A stretch of DNA of 64,000 nt, taken from assembly GCF_009363795.1 (NCBI RefSeq), contig NZ_CP045420.1, positions 849,001-913,000 on the forward strand, in the 5' to 3' direction. Positions within the stretch are counted from its first letter, which is position 1, and every line of letters begins with the position of its first letter. The notes below the pieces were generated by a model. It had not been told where the DNA came from, made no database searches, and was given only the letters and a program-made list of their open reading frames with translations. Below are positions 28,173-36,443 of the stretch, in pieces. The stretch is from Palleronia sp. THAF1. GTDB lineage: Bacteria > Pseudomonadota > Alphaproteobacteria > Rhodobacterales > Rhodobacteraceae. Made by a program: the position numbers and the translations under genes.

Positions 28173-28262
28173 GGAGGTTTGGCAGAGTGGTCGAATGCGG
28201 CGGTCTTGAAAACCGTTGGGCGTGAGAGCGTCCCGTGGGTTCGAATCCCACAGCCTCCGCCA
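28173..28262 (+). tRNA. tRNA-Ser (anticodon UGA); integration site of a genomic island
   Basis: Acceptor GGAGGTT pairs with AGCCTCC, followed by G and encoded CCA (28260-28262). The anticodon loop has TGA (GGTCTTGAAAACC), with a long class II variable arm and T-loop TTCGAAT. The 3' end from 28245 onward is part of the direct repeat that recurs at 36444-36463, so the tRNA remained intact after island insertion. Confidence 0.96.
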
Positions 28263-28264
28263 CT
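28245..28264 (+). repeat. attL, 20-bp direct repeat in the tRNA-Ser 3' end
   Basis: The 20 bases from 28245 to 28264 (T-arm, acceptor 3' strand and CCA plus two bases) are identical to 36444-36463. This is the expected footprint of tyrosine-integrase insertion at a tRNA 3' end. Confidence 0.9.
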
Positions 28265-28321
28265 CAAAGAATACAATCGTAAGTTACTGAATTGATTGAG
28301 TAATTCTATCTCGCAGCAGGC

Positions 28322-28347
28322 TTTACCACCCACGCTTACCACCCACG
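28322..28347 (+). repeat. Left arm-type integrase sites (2 x 13 bp)
   Basis: TTTACCACCCACG (28322-28334) is followed directly by CTTACCACCCACG (28335-28347). The same doublet recurs at the right end (36358-36383) in the same orientation. Lambda-type integrases bind such arm repeats, so these are read as integrase arm sites; the assignment is inference from placement. Confidence 0.6.
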
Positions 28348-28453
28348 ACAAGAGGTTTTCTGAGAGCAGTTCAAGCTTGGTAGCAGATAGTTCTCCGAGC
28401 ATCGCATGTCGGCTTTGACTAAATGTGGTGCTACCTGCTAGCGATTGATCAGT

Positions 28454-29413
28454 ATGGATGTGGGTTCACAAGATATGACAGTACTGTCTCAGCCGGAAAC
28501 ATATATGCCCACCTACTTAGTTGGTGACGCTTCGGACCATCTGCGGAATATCTCCGATGAAACTGTTGATTTGATTGTCTCCTCTCCACCTTACAATATC
28601 GGTAAAAGCTACGAGAAGCAGAGCCGACTTACGCTTGAAGAATACCTGCTATGGCAAACTGATGTTTTGAAGGAGCTTGCCCGCACCCTCAAACCAACAG
28701 GTAGCCTATGCTGGCAAGCCGGTACCTACGTAAATGCAGGAAATTTGCTTCCCTTAGACATTCCCTTCTATAGCATAATAAATTCGCTGGGCTTGCAGCT
28801 TCGCAATAGGATCGTTTGGCGCTTCAATTTTGGTCTCAATAGCGATAGGCGCTTTTCCGGAAGATATGAGACAGTTCTGTGGTTCACTAAATCCGACAGG
28901 TACAAATTCAATTTAGATCCTGTGCGTATTCCGCAGTTATATCCGGGCAAGCGACATTCCGCCTCTCATCGGGAAAAATCGGGCAAGCTAAGCGGAAACC
29001 CGAAAGGTAAAAATCCCTCTGACGTTTGGGAGTTCGATGCTAAGAAGGATTTCTTAGAGAATCCAATTTGGGACTTTCCAAATGTCAAAAATAACCATCC
29101 TGAAAAAGAAGATCATCCGTGTCAGTTCCCAATCGAGCTGGCCGAAAGATGCGTTCTAGCGTTTACAGACGAAAATGATCTTGTTCTTGATCCATTTGTT
29201 GGAACAGGATCGACTGCTTTAGCCGCGCAGAAGCAGAAGCGAAGGTCAATTGGGATCGACAAAGAGAAGAGCTTCGTGGATATATCTAAGAGTAGGTCTG
29301 AAAAGATTTGTGACGGCACTCTTCGTATTCGTCCAATCGGAAAGCCGATTGCTAGGCCTTCTCAGAGCGCCAAGGTCGCTCGGATCCCCGCAGAGTGGAA
29401 GGAAATAGAATAA
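28454..29413 (+). CDS. Site-specific DNA methyltransferase, beta-class (N4-cytosine or N6-adenine)
   Basis: 319 aa. The catalytic motif IV SPPYNIGKSYE is at residues 44-54 and the SAM-binding motif I LDPFVGTGSTALAA lies near the C-terminus (about 244-258), so motif order is IV then I (beta class). A target-recognition insert lies between them. SPPY is seen in both N4-cytosine and some N6-adenine enzymes. Start at ATG 28454; a TTG three codons upstream is also in frame. The stop overlaps the next gene (TAATG), so the two are translationally coupled. AT-rich composition marks it as island cargo. No conventional type II endonuclease gene is adjacent; the coupled partner is the candidate. Confidence 0.9.
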   Translation: MDVGSQDMTVLSQPETYMPTYLVGDASDHLRNISDETVDLIVSSPPYNIGKSYEKQSRLTLEEYLLWQTDVLKELARTLKPTGSLCWQAGTYVNAGNLLPLDIPFYSIINSLGLQLRNRIVWRFNFGLNSDRRFSGRYETVLWFTKSDRYKFNLDPVRIPQLYPGKRHSASHREKSGKLSGNPKGKNPSDVWEFDAKKDFLENPIWDFPNVKNNHPEKEDHPCQFPIELAERCVLAFTDENDLVLDPFVGTGSTALAAQKQKRRSIGIDKEKSFVDISKSRSEKICDGTLRIRPIGKPIARPSQSAKVARIPAEWKEIE

Positions 29414-31170
29414 TGGCTTCGACGGCGAGGAAAATTACGACACGAAAGCCAAAGAAGCGAAAGAAGCTATCTGAAGAAGAGCGGAGGCGGAATAGAATTG
29501 AAAGTTCGCATAAGAGAACGGTTCGTACCACCTTTGCAAATGCTGGATTTGTTCGAATTGCATGTGTTTGTGATAAAGAGTTTACATTCAATCATGTTAC
29601 GTCGGATTTCGATGACTGCTTCGTTCACGAAAACATCGTAATTCTGACGGAGTACACGACCTCCGCAGAGAGCAAGGTTGGCGATCATATCAAAGGGAAA
29701 CAGGGTGTCTATAACGAGGTCCTCAAAGATCCTGCAGCCTTTGTAAAATTCTTAAAGCTTACGTTTCCTGAGATTTCCAAGAATCTGCATGGTAGATTCA
29801 AAGATCACCACATGAAAGTGAAGATATTGTACTGCTCTTTGAATTCGGTGAAGCAGCAGCATAAAAGTCTTGTTCCGGATGTGACCTTTTTCGATTACCA
29901 CATAGCAAAGTACTTCGAAACTGTTTCCAAAGCGACGCGATCCTCGTCACGATTTGAGGTTTTGGCCTTTCTCGGCCTTCAGAACTCCGATGTTGGAAAC
30001 GCCGCATTGAGCTTTTCGGGGAACAAGCAATCCCAGAGCTTTCATTGCTCTATACTTCCAGAAACTCATTCTAATTTCGGCCAAGGCTTTAAGGTTGTCT
30101 CTTTTTACGCTAGTCCGTCCGCAATTTTGGAACGGGCCCATGTTTTGAGGCGATATGGTTGGAGAAAGGGTGAAAGCGCCTATCAACGATTAATTAGTGT
30201 CAAGAAAATTCAAGATATTCGAAGGTACTTGCTTGGCGAAAAACGTGTTTTTGTGAATAATATTATCGCAACTTTGCCAGCGGAGACAAAGCTTCTCGAT
30301 GGGGAAGGCGATACCGTTAAGCCTGAGCTCATTCAGGAAACCAAGCCAGGAACCATACAGTTACCGCAAGAATTCAACACTGTAGGATTGATCGACGGTC
30401 AGCATCGGGTCTATTCGTATCATGAGGGTGGACTGAAAGAAGAAATGATTCGGGAGATGCGTGAGCAGCAGAACCTTCTAGTCACAGGAATAATCTTCCC
30501 CAAGGGGATGAGTGAAACCGATAAGCTGAAGTTTGAAGCGAAGTTATTTCTTGAGATAAACTCTAATCAGATGTCTGCCAAGTCAGAGATCAAGCAGGAA
30601 ATCACCAGTATTCTTGATCCATTCTCCCCTGACTCCGTATCCCGAATAGTCATCGGAAAGCTGAATGACTCATCTGGCCCGCTCCAAGATGCTTTTCAGC
30701 AGTTCGATTTTCAGAAAGACAGGATGAAAACGTCGAGCGTTGTCAGCTTTGCATTGAAGCCGCTGGTAGCACCTTCGGGACCGCTCTTTCCGCGGGCGAG
30801 TGGAGAAATTCAGGAAAAGTTCAAGGCCAAGAGCGACGATGGCTTGCGCGACTATACTGACTTCTGCTGTAGCGAGATAAACAAGATATTCTCTGCGGTG
30901 AAAAAGAACTTGGCAGATGAGAAGTGGACTTCTGATCGAAAGGTCGAAGACCGGTTCTTGACCACGAGAAATGTGAACTCAATCATCGCAGCGTTGCGGA
31001 ACTTGGTAAGAGACACAGAGCCGCTCTCATTCGATCAGTATGACAATGCGCTGTCTACGTTCGGAAGTTTCGATAGCAGCAGTTTCGGATCGTCGCGTTA
31101 CAATGCAATGGGTGAGAGTATTTACTTAAAGTTTCTACGTCCAGTGGCCAACTTGGCTCCCCGACGATGA
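29413..31170 (+). CDS. DGQHR-domain protein with a possible N-terminal PD-(D/E)XK-like nuclease region
   Basis: 585 aa. The C-terminal two thirds fits the DGQHR/DndB superfamily: SAYQRLISVKKIQDIRRYLL...FVNNIIATLP (256-289), the signature LIDGQHRVYSYHEG (326-339), and the family-like LFLEINSNQ (378-386). DGQHR domains belong to the ParB/Srx-like fold group and occur in DNA phosphorothioation and deazaguanine modification clusters. The N-terminal 40 residues are very basic. Residues 65-96 (DFDDCFVHENIVILTEYTTS, then K88, K94, K96) have the D...E-x-(T) beta-hairpin spacing of PD-(D/E)XK nucleases, followed by a DHIKGK helix. This nuclease reading is inference. Coupled to the methyltransferase by TAATG. 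Confidence 0.8.
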   Translation: MASTARKITTRKPKKRKKLSEEERRRNRIESSHKRTVRTTFANAGFVRIACVCDKEFTFNHVTSDFDDCFVHENIVILTEYTTSAESKVGDHIKGKQGVYNEVLKDPAAFVKFLKLTFPEISKNLHGRFKDHHMKVKILYCSLNSVKQQHKSLVPDVTFFDYHIAKYFETVSKATRSSSRFEVLAFLGLQNSDVGNAALSFSGNKQSQSFHCSILPETHSNFGQGFKVVSFYASPSAILERAHVLRRYGWRKGESAYQRLISVKKIQDIRRYLLGEKRVFVNNIIATLPAETKLLDGEGDTVKPELIQETKPGTIQLPQEFNTVGLIDGQHRVYSYHEGGLKEEMIREMREQQNLLVTGIIFPKGMSETDKLKFEAKLFLEINSNQMSAKSEIKQEITSILDPFSPDSVSRIVIGKLNDSSGPLQDAFQQFDFQKDRMKTSSVVSFALKPLVAPSGPLFPRASGEIQEKFKAKSDDGLRDYTDFCCSEINKIFSAVKKNLADEKWTSDRKVEDRFLTTRNVNSIIAALRNLVRDTEPLSFDQYDNALSTFGSFDSSSFGSSRYNAMGESIYLKFLRPVANLAPRR

Positions 31171-31241
31171 ACTTTGCGTGTTGTCTTGGTGGGCGATAGC
31201 ACACAATGGATCCGGAGAGCACAGTAGACCACCCTCATCGC

Positions 31242-31790
31242 TTATCTAGTGCTGGTGATCAGTCGATACACTGACGTTCTCGCGATACCTAAGCGCTGGG
31301 CGATCTGTGTGGCTCCAAGCCCTTCAGCCTTGAGTCTCTGCACCTCAGCCGCATCAATCTTCGGTTTCCTGCCCTTGTAGACGCCAGCCTTCTTTGCCTT
31401 GGTTATCCCTTCCATTTGACGCTCTTTCCTGAGGTTCGTCTCGAACTCGGAGAAGACCCCAAGCATCTGGAAGAACGCCTTGCCAGCGGCTGTGCTGGTG
31501 TCCACGGGCTGTTCGGTAGCTTTGAGGGCAACTTGGCGCTCCTGAAGGCTCTCAGCGAGTGTCTGAAGGTCTGAGACCGAACGGGCCAGCCTGTCGATCC
31601 GTGTGACGATAAGCTCATCGCCGGGGCGGAGGAAGTCTAGGAGCGTATTGAGCTCGTGGCGTCCCTTTCGGCTAGTGCCACTGACCTTCTCTTCTCTGAT
31701 GATCTCGCATCCAGCCGCCTTCAGGGCTTCTCTCTGAAGCTCCAAGCTCTGTCCGGTGGAAGAGACCCGTGCATATCCATACGTTGCCAT
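31242..31790 (-). CDS. Serine recombinase (resolvase/invertase family)
   Basis: 182 aa. Catalytic Ser10 in YARVSSTGQSLELQ, the conserved arginine block VTRIDRLARSVSDL (about 60-73), helix E region EFETNLRKERQMEGI, and a C-terminal Hin-like HTH (EVQRLKAEGLGATQIAQRLGIARTSVYRLI). Full length and apparently intact. Start at MATYGYARVS. Members resolve cointegrates or invert DNA. No clear invertible segment with matching long inverted repeats was found; a possible site lies in the 640 bases upstream (GTTCCGAA at 31831-31838 and TTCGGAAC at 31906-31913). Confidence 0.92.
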   Translation of the reverse strand: MATYGYARVSSTGQSLELQREALKAAGCEIIREEKVSGTSRKGRHELNTLLDFLRPGDELIVTRIDRLARSVSDLQTLAESLQERQVALKATEQPVDTSTAAGKAFFQMLGVFSEFETNLRKERQMEGITKAKKAGVYKGRKPKIDAAEVQRLKAEGLGATQIAQRLGIARTSVYRLITSTR

Positions 31791-32434
31791 GTCGTTTGTC
31801 CTTTTTGGTTCTAGACCCTGATACAAAGCTGTTCCGAAAACCAAAAACCGACCCTAATGAAACGCGCTGGGCGTCTCACTGGATCGGTTCGTTTGGGTAT
31901 ACTCATTCGGAACACCGTAGAGCGCCTATCGCGCCACTCGGATTTGATGAGGGGGCTTTGGGTCGTTTCAGCGCCGTTTGGAAGGGGGTGGGGGTTTGAG
32001 AAGACCAGTTCAAAAAAGAGGGAGGCTTTACTCTTTTTATTATCCCTTTCGAGCGACCTCCTCAAAAGCTGTAAACGGGCAAAACGCTTGCTTAAACGGT
32101 GTTTAGCATCCGTGAGCGGCTTGGATGGCCCTGAGAGGCTCTTAGCGACTCACTCAGGGCCTTTGTGTGGTGCTTCTTGGGGAGGGTAAGTGATGGGATG
32201 CAAGTGCGCTCATACGGCGCTCTGAGAGCCCCTATGGAGGTGACCCATCTAGGACTTGGTAAGTCAGTGGATACCCTTACGGGGCGCAGTAAGCCTTTTG
32301 GGTGGTCTTGGGGTTTTTCTGTCGTCACCCAGAGAGCCAGAGATACTCATATTTGATATTAGATATATGAGACAAAGGGTATCCTGTGTGGTTCCTTAAG
32401 TTCCCAAGGCACCCAAACCCACCCACAGTCAGCT
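31791..32434. other. Intergenic region between recombinase and palm-motif gene
   Basis: About 640 bases without a convincing gene. Short open frames exist on both strands (for example 31857-32189 plus and 32092-32328 minus) but show no family resemblance or clear ribosome-binding sites. It contains 8-bp inverted copies GTTCCGAA/TTCGGAAC (31831 and 31906) and a nested inverted-repeat structure at 32269-32384. It probably holds the recombinase promoter and res-type site, and possibly a replication origin. Confidence 0.5.
32269..32384. repeat. Nested inverted repeats around an AT-rich palindrome
   Basis: Outer arms GGATACCCTT (32269-32278) and AAGGGTATCC (32375-32384) are perfect 10-bp inverted copies. 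Just inside the right arm, CTCATAT (32346-32352) and ATATGAG (32365-32371) form a second, AT-rich palindrome. The layout resembles an origin or operator region and lies downstream of the palm-motif gene. Confidence 0.4.
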
Positions 32435-33853
32435 TTATACGACTTTCGGAGAAACCCCGATTATGTTCTCGAACGCATTGATGATAGCATCTTTAGCTAC
32501 GGCGAAGGCGGATCTCGGAACAATCAAACTATCATGTACCGGCAAACTAGGAATGCCTTGTTCCCACAGGTTCTGCATAGCCTTCAAGAGCGCCTCAGCT
32601 TCAAGATACTGAACGATACCCCATCCTGTGGTGCTCTCCTCCAACCGTTCGAGAAATGGCAAAGCCTCCACAATGGCTACCCAGACCTCCGTCACCGGAG
32701 GAACCTGAGTCCTATGACCATCGTAACATTCGGCTAGCTCACTCTTCGTCTCTGGCTTCCATCTTTTAGGAGGGCCACACTTACCAAGGGCGACAAGCAT
32801 AGCCGCCTTGATGACCTTCCTCCGATATCCTTCGATTGCGTAAGGATCGCTTGGAAGCGGTTCATTTACTCCGAGAAGGTGGTGGATAATCGTTGGGTGG
32901 CTTGCCTTAACGTCAACCTCAACAGTGGCTTCACCGTCGATTATGATCTTTGCTCTCTCAGAGCTACTCAATTTTTGGTAGCTGTCTGCTCCGAGAGCGA
33001 AGAACCTACCTCCAGTCTTGTAATCGCATTTGCCATCGCCGTTGGCCCGAAAAACTCTTCTAAGTTGGGGGCGGCGGGCAAAGCTGAACGTATGTTGGGA
33101 GAGGTCAAAGTTGAGCCGGTCAACGATCTCTTTATGACGCCTATGTTCAGCCGATGTGCGATGAATTAATATGCCATCGCTGGTCTTGACCACAAGGGAA
33201 TCAAAGTCGCTAGGTTCAACGTCGTAGTGGTCCCAAAGAGTCTGAGGTGTGATATCTGACTCTCGACACAATCGCACCAGCTGTGGAGTCGCTCGGAATC
33301 TCGTAGCTCTTTTTATTATTTGGTCCGTCGGTCCCTCAAAGTCCTCTGTATACTGGAAGCCGGGGCGCTCTTCTATCAAACCCATCACTTGCCAAGTACG
33401 TCGTATCCTTTCGAACAACTTTTTTGTAGTTCTGGTGGGCTCAAAGTTTCGCCCAACGGGTCTAAAGATGAAACCTGCAGACGCGATGTGGCCTTGTCCT
33501 AGTATTAAATCGCATGTGAAAGATTCTATTGTGCGATACAGGCCTTCCCGATCTTTTGGCTTCGGCTTTCGAGATTTTAGTTTATTTTCGAGTTCAAACT
33601 CGATTGTTCTATCAAGCATCATGCTGATAAGTTCTCTGGCGGTATCGCTTACAGCAGTGGCGTTCAGTTCGGCACGGGATGCCTCTTCCAAGACTGAGCC
33701 GATATCCTGCGCATCTATGGTTGTGAAAGGTTGCAGTTGGTCCGCAGTGATAGAGAAAGCCGAACTTGCCTTCGTGTGGCTCCGCGACCAATCGCTGAAG
33801 ATAGTTGCTGTGTCGGGTTTCACATGGCTGAAGTTGGTAATCGTCGGTTGCAT
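32435..33853 (-). CDS. Island-encoded protein with Pol A-like palm motifs, possible replication protein
   Basis: 472 aa, no named family recognised. Three blocks near the C-terminus line up with family A polymerase palm motifs: VEVDVKASHPTIIHHLLG (311-328; motif A-like, Asp314), GYRRKVIKAAMLVALGKCG (342-360; helix with Arg/Lys, motif B-like), and YLEAEALLKAMQNLWEQGIPSLPVHDSLIVP (417-447; the last part like the Pol I VHDEL motif C, with Asp441). The N-terminal 280 residues show no recognised exonuclease domain; GGRFFALGADSYQKLSSSERAKIIIDGE precedes motif A. A role in replicating the excised island is plausible. Inference from motif spacing only. The gene is AT-rich and full length. Confidence 0.6.
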   Translation of the reverse strand: MQPTITNFSHVKPDTATIFSDWSRSHTKASSAFSITADQLQPFTTIDAQDIGSVLEEASRAELNATAVSDTARELISMMLDRTIEFELENKLKSRKPKPKDREGLYRTIESFTCDLILGQGHIASAGFIFRPVGRNFEPTRTTKKLFERIRRTWQVMGLIEERPGFQYTEDFEGPTDQIIKRATRFRATPQLVRLCRESDITPQTLWDHYDVEPSDFDSLVVKTSDGILIHRTSAEHRRHKEIVDRLNFDLSQHTFSFARRPQLRRVFRANGDGKCDYKTGGRFFALGADSYQKLSSSERAKIIIDGEATVEVDVKASHPTIIHHLLGVNEPLPSDPYAIEGYRRKVIKAAMLVALGKCGPPKRWKPETKSELAECYDGHRTQVPPVTEVWVAIVEALPFLERLEESTTGWGIVQYLEAEALLKAMQNLWEQGIPSLPVHDSLIVPRSAFAVAKDAIINAFENIIGVSPKVV

Positions 33854-34436
33854 ATTTGATCCTTCGAACGAAAGAAGCCGCCCGAACGTCTGTCCGAGCG
33901 GCTGGTTGGAATTTGTGACGAAGGGAGCTGCCTAAAGTGCGCTAACTTGGCAAAGAGGGTTCCCTTTCGTCATACGCGTCCACTTAAAGGTACGCCGAAG
34001 AATAGGTGAAAAAGGTGATTAGCGACGCCCCTGCGCAATCTTCTATGAGTAGCTGATCAGGTTAATCGCCTCTAACCTGCTGTTGAGGTTCGTGCCTCCG
34101 GAGTAAAGGCCGTAGGTCATCGTGTTCTTCTGGTGACCTAAAATATCAGCGCTAATGTTTTCGGGCACTCCAGCTTGCTCAAGTAAGGTCGCAACAGTTT
34201 TTCTAATACTGTGAAAAACCTTAGATGGGCCGTGTCCTTGATCTATCTTCAGCCTACCAAACCTCTTTCCGATAGCGTCTGAGCGAGTCCCGTGCTTTGT
34301 CGCCACAAGCCCAGACAGAAGGAAGTCATCGTTTTGAGATTCGAGAAGCCTTGAAATCGTGCTTTTCAGTTCGTTGTGTATTGGAATTATACGGTTCCCA
34401 GCGGGAGTTTTGCTTTCTCGGTAAGTTATACTGTCG

Positions 34437-34445
34437 CCTGATATG
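34437..34445 (+). repeat. 9-bp target-site duplication, left copy
   Basis: CCTGATATG at 34437-34445 is identical to 35496-35504 on the other side of the IS. Nine bases is the length typical of the IS903 group. Confidence 0.95.
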
Positions 34446-35495
34446 GGCTCTGTTGCACAAATCCACTGCTGAGCGGCCTTCCCCTTTCCCCGGACGGGCT
34501 CATTCTACGGCTTCAGTGACAGGAATGCCGAGCGCGGTGAAGCCGTTCAGGACGGCCACACGGACTTGGAACTCCGCAACCTGCCGGTCGAAGTCGCGCG
34601 CCATGAGGCGCTGACCCAGCAGTTTGACACAGTGCATCTTTGTCTCGACGCGGCTTCGGCGGTGGTAGCCGCTCCATCGTCGCCAGATGGTTCGGCCGAA
34701 GCGTTTCGATGCGCGTAGGGCTTCGTTGCGGGCGGCCGCCCCGGGGCTGTCGGGCTTCCAGGGCTTGCCATTCCTCCGAGGCGGAATGATCGCAGCAGCG
34801 CCACGAGCAGCGATGGCATCGTGGCACTTGCGGGTGTCGAAGGCTCCGTCAGCGGTGACGCTGGCGATCTCCTGATCAGGCGGTATCTGGTCGAGTAGCT
34901 CGGGCAGCATGGGCGCATCGCCCACAACGCTTGTGGTGAACTCGGCGGCGCGGATTTCCAGTGTTTGCTCGTCAATACCGATGTGGATCTTGCGCCAGAC
35001 CCGACGCTTCGTGCCACCGTGCTTGCGTGCATTCCACTCCCCTTCGCCCTCGACCTTGATCCCGGTGCTGTCGATCAAGAGGTGCAGCGGCCCTTGTGAG
35101 CCACGATAGGGTATGTTGACCTTCAGGGACCTCTGGCGCCGCGACAGCGTGCTGAAGTTGGGCACCGCCCAGTTAAGGTCGATCAGCCGCAGGAGGCTTT
35201 CGACGAACCCTGTCGTTTGCCGCAGCGCCATGCCGAACAGCACCTTCATGGTCAGGCAGGTCTGGATCGCGGCATCGCTATAGTCAGGCTGTCGACCGCG
35301 TTTGCCGGTCGGCGCAGCCTCCCAGATCATGGCTGGATCGAACCAGATCGTCAGCGAGCCGCGGCGCTTGAGCGCTGCGTTATAGGAAGGCCAGTTCTTG
35401 GTCTTGTAGGCGGGGGGTGTGGGTCTGCTCATGCCCTCGGGCTACCACGCTGGATTCACAAGATGAATCCCTCACCGGATTTGTGCAACAGAGCC
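34446..35495 (-). mobile_element. Insertion sequence, IS5 family, IS903 group (1050 bp)
   Basis: Perfect 19-bp terminal inverted repeats GGCTCTGTTGCACAAATCC (34446-34464) and its reverse complement (35477-35495), flanked by an exact 9-bp duplication (CCTGATATG). It carries one complete transposase gene on the minus strand. High GC, unlike the island around it. The exact ends and duplications indicate a recent insertion. Confidence 0.95.
34500..35432 (-). CDS. IS5-family (IS903 group) transposase
   Basis: 310 aa, intact. N-terminal part RPTPPAYKTKNWPSYNAALKRRGSLTIWFD is the group hallmark. DDE residues are expected in HLLIDSTGIKVEGEGEW (D about 119), SVTADGAFDTRKCHDAI (D about 193) and RRSRVETKMHCVKLLGQRL (E about 260), all visible. 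The gene fills the IS and disrupts the island integrase. Confidence 0.95.
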   Translation of the reverse strand: MSRPTPPAYKTKNWPSYNAALKRRGSLTIWFDPAMIWEAAPTGKRGRQPDYSDAAIQTCLTMKVLFGMALRQTTGFVESLLRLIDLNWAVPNFSTLSRRQRSLKVNIPYRGSQGPLHLLIDSTGIKVEGEGEWNARKHGGTKRRVWRKIHIGIDEQTLEIRAAEFTTSVVGDAPMLPELLDQIPPDQEIASVTADGAFDTRKCHDAIAARGAAAIIPPRRNGKPWKPDSPGAAARNEALRASKRFGRTIWRRWSGYHRRSRVETKMHCVKLLGQRLMARDFDRQVAEFQVRVAVLNGFTALGIPVTEAVE

Positions 35496-35504
35496 CCTGA
35501 TATG
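35496..35504 (+). repeat. 9-bp target-site duplication, right copy
   Basis: CCTGATATG, same as 34437-34445; marks the right boundary of the IS inside the integrase gene. Confidence 0.95.
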
Positions 35505-36357
35505 TCACTATGTCTTACTGAGCAGATTTCCTCGATTCGCATCCCTGTCCACATTCCAATAGTGATCAGGTCTGCCAACTTTGTATCCCCTTTCTGGGCC
35601 GCCTTGTCCCTGAGTTGTACGACCTCTGCCGGACTAAAGGGTTGTCGTTTCTCTTTCTTATCTGCCTTTGAGCTATTCGCTTTTGTTGGCGCGGCCTCAG
35701 AGAATGGGTCGGTTTCGCTGGACACAAAGTCTTTGCGGGCAAGGAACTTCCAGTACATTCTGCAAGCTGAAAGAATTCTCCGGATGGTACTCGGACTGAG
35801 CCCCTCAGTTTCCTGAAGTTCGTCAACCCAAGCATTTACAGACTTTTTCGTAACGTCTGCCGTCATGGGGAAGCGCTGTGCTAGTCGATTTATGTCTGCT
35901 TTTTGCATCGCCTTCGTTTTCGACGTGTTTGTTGATGTCGATATCCAGTCGGGTAGGGCGATCATCAGGGGGGTGTTCTGTCCTAGTACGATGTCTTGGA
36001 TCAGTCTAACGGAGCTCCCCGTCGCTTCGGTGGCGGCAACGTGAGGAAGTACATCAATCAGGGTCTCCCGCTCTTGGGGCCCAGCACGACGCAAGTCTTC
36101 ACGCCACTCCAGCGCTAGCGATTTGATGCGCTCTAGTTCGTCATCTGAGCCGTAGCGGGCCGCTTCAATAATTTGCTTCCATTTAGCGATGACGGGTCGG
36201 ACCCTGACCTCTGCAGTCGAGAGGCTTTCAGTACGTAAGCTTTCTTTGAATCGGGCCTTACCTATCCGCGTGCGAACATCTTTCGGGACATCAAGCGCTG
36301 CGTACCAACGGCGACGCAGCATTATCAGATATCGTGGGTTTGAGGTTCGAGCCATGT

Positions 36358-36383
36358 TTTACCACCTACGTTTACCACCCACA
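36358..36383 (+). repeat. Right arm-type integrase sites (2 x 13 bp)
   Basis: TTTACCACCTACG (36358-36370) followed by TTTACCACCCACA (36371-36383). It matches the left-end doublet at 28322-28347 with three or four differences and the same orientation and spacing. It lies immediately upstream of the integrase start, so integrase may also repress itself here. Confidence 0.6.
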
Positions 36384-36443
36384 CTTCGTTCACATCCCTC
36401 CTATTTTCAAGCCTATAAAGGGGATTTTACTCGCTGTCGGAGT

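Larger units (their letters stand above)
34043..36355 (-). pseudogene. Tyrosine-type island integrase, interrupted by an IS element
   Basis: The N-terminal part (36355 down to 35496) begins MARTSNPRYLIMLRRRWYAALDVPKDVRTRIG and reaches the first catalytic region TIGMWTGMRIEEICSVRHSDIS. The C-terminal part (34436 down to 34043) has GNRIIPIHNELK, then FHSIRKTVATLLEQAGV (HxxR), ADILGHQ and the terminal Tyr in MTYGLYSGG. Removing 34446-35495 and one 9-bp duplication restores one frame across the joint (DISG then DSITYRES), giving 417 residues with the R-K-HxxR-H-Y set. So the gene was intact until the insertion. It lies next to attR, as is usual for tRNA-targeting integrases. Confidence 0.9.

Noticed and set aside
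31857-32328. Small genes in the island intergenic region
   Set aside because: Frames on both strands (about 78-110 codons) have no ribosome-binding site, no recognisable protein features, and no consistent composition.
35456-36355. Short intact integrase
   Set aside because: The last residues come from the inverted repeat of the IS; the catalytic HxxR-H-Y part lies on the other side of the insertion.
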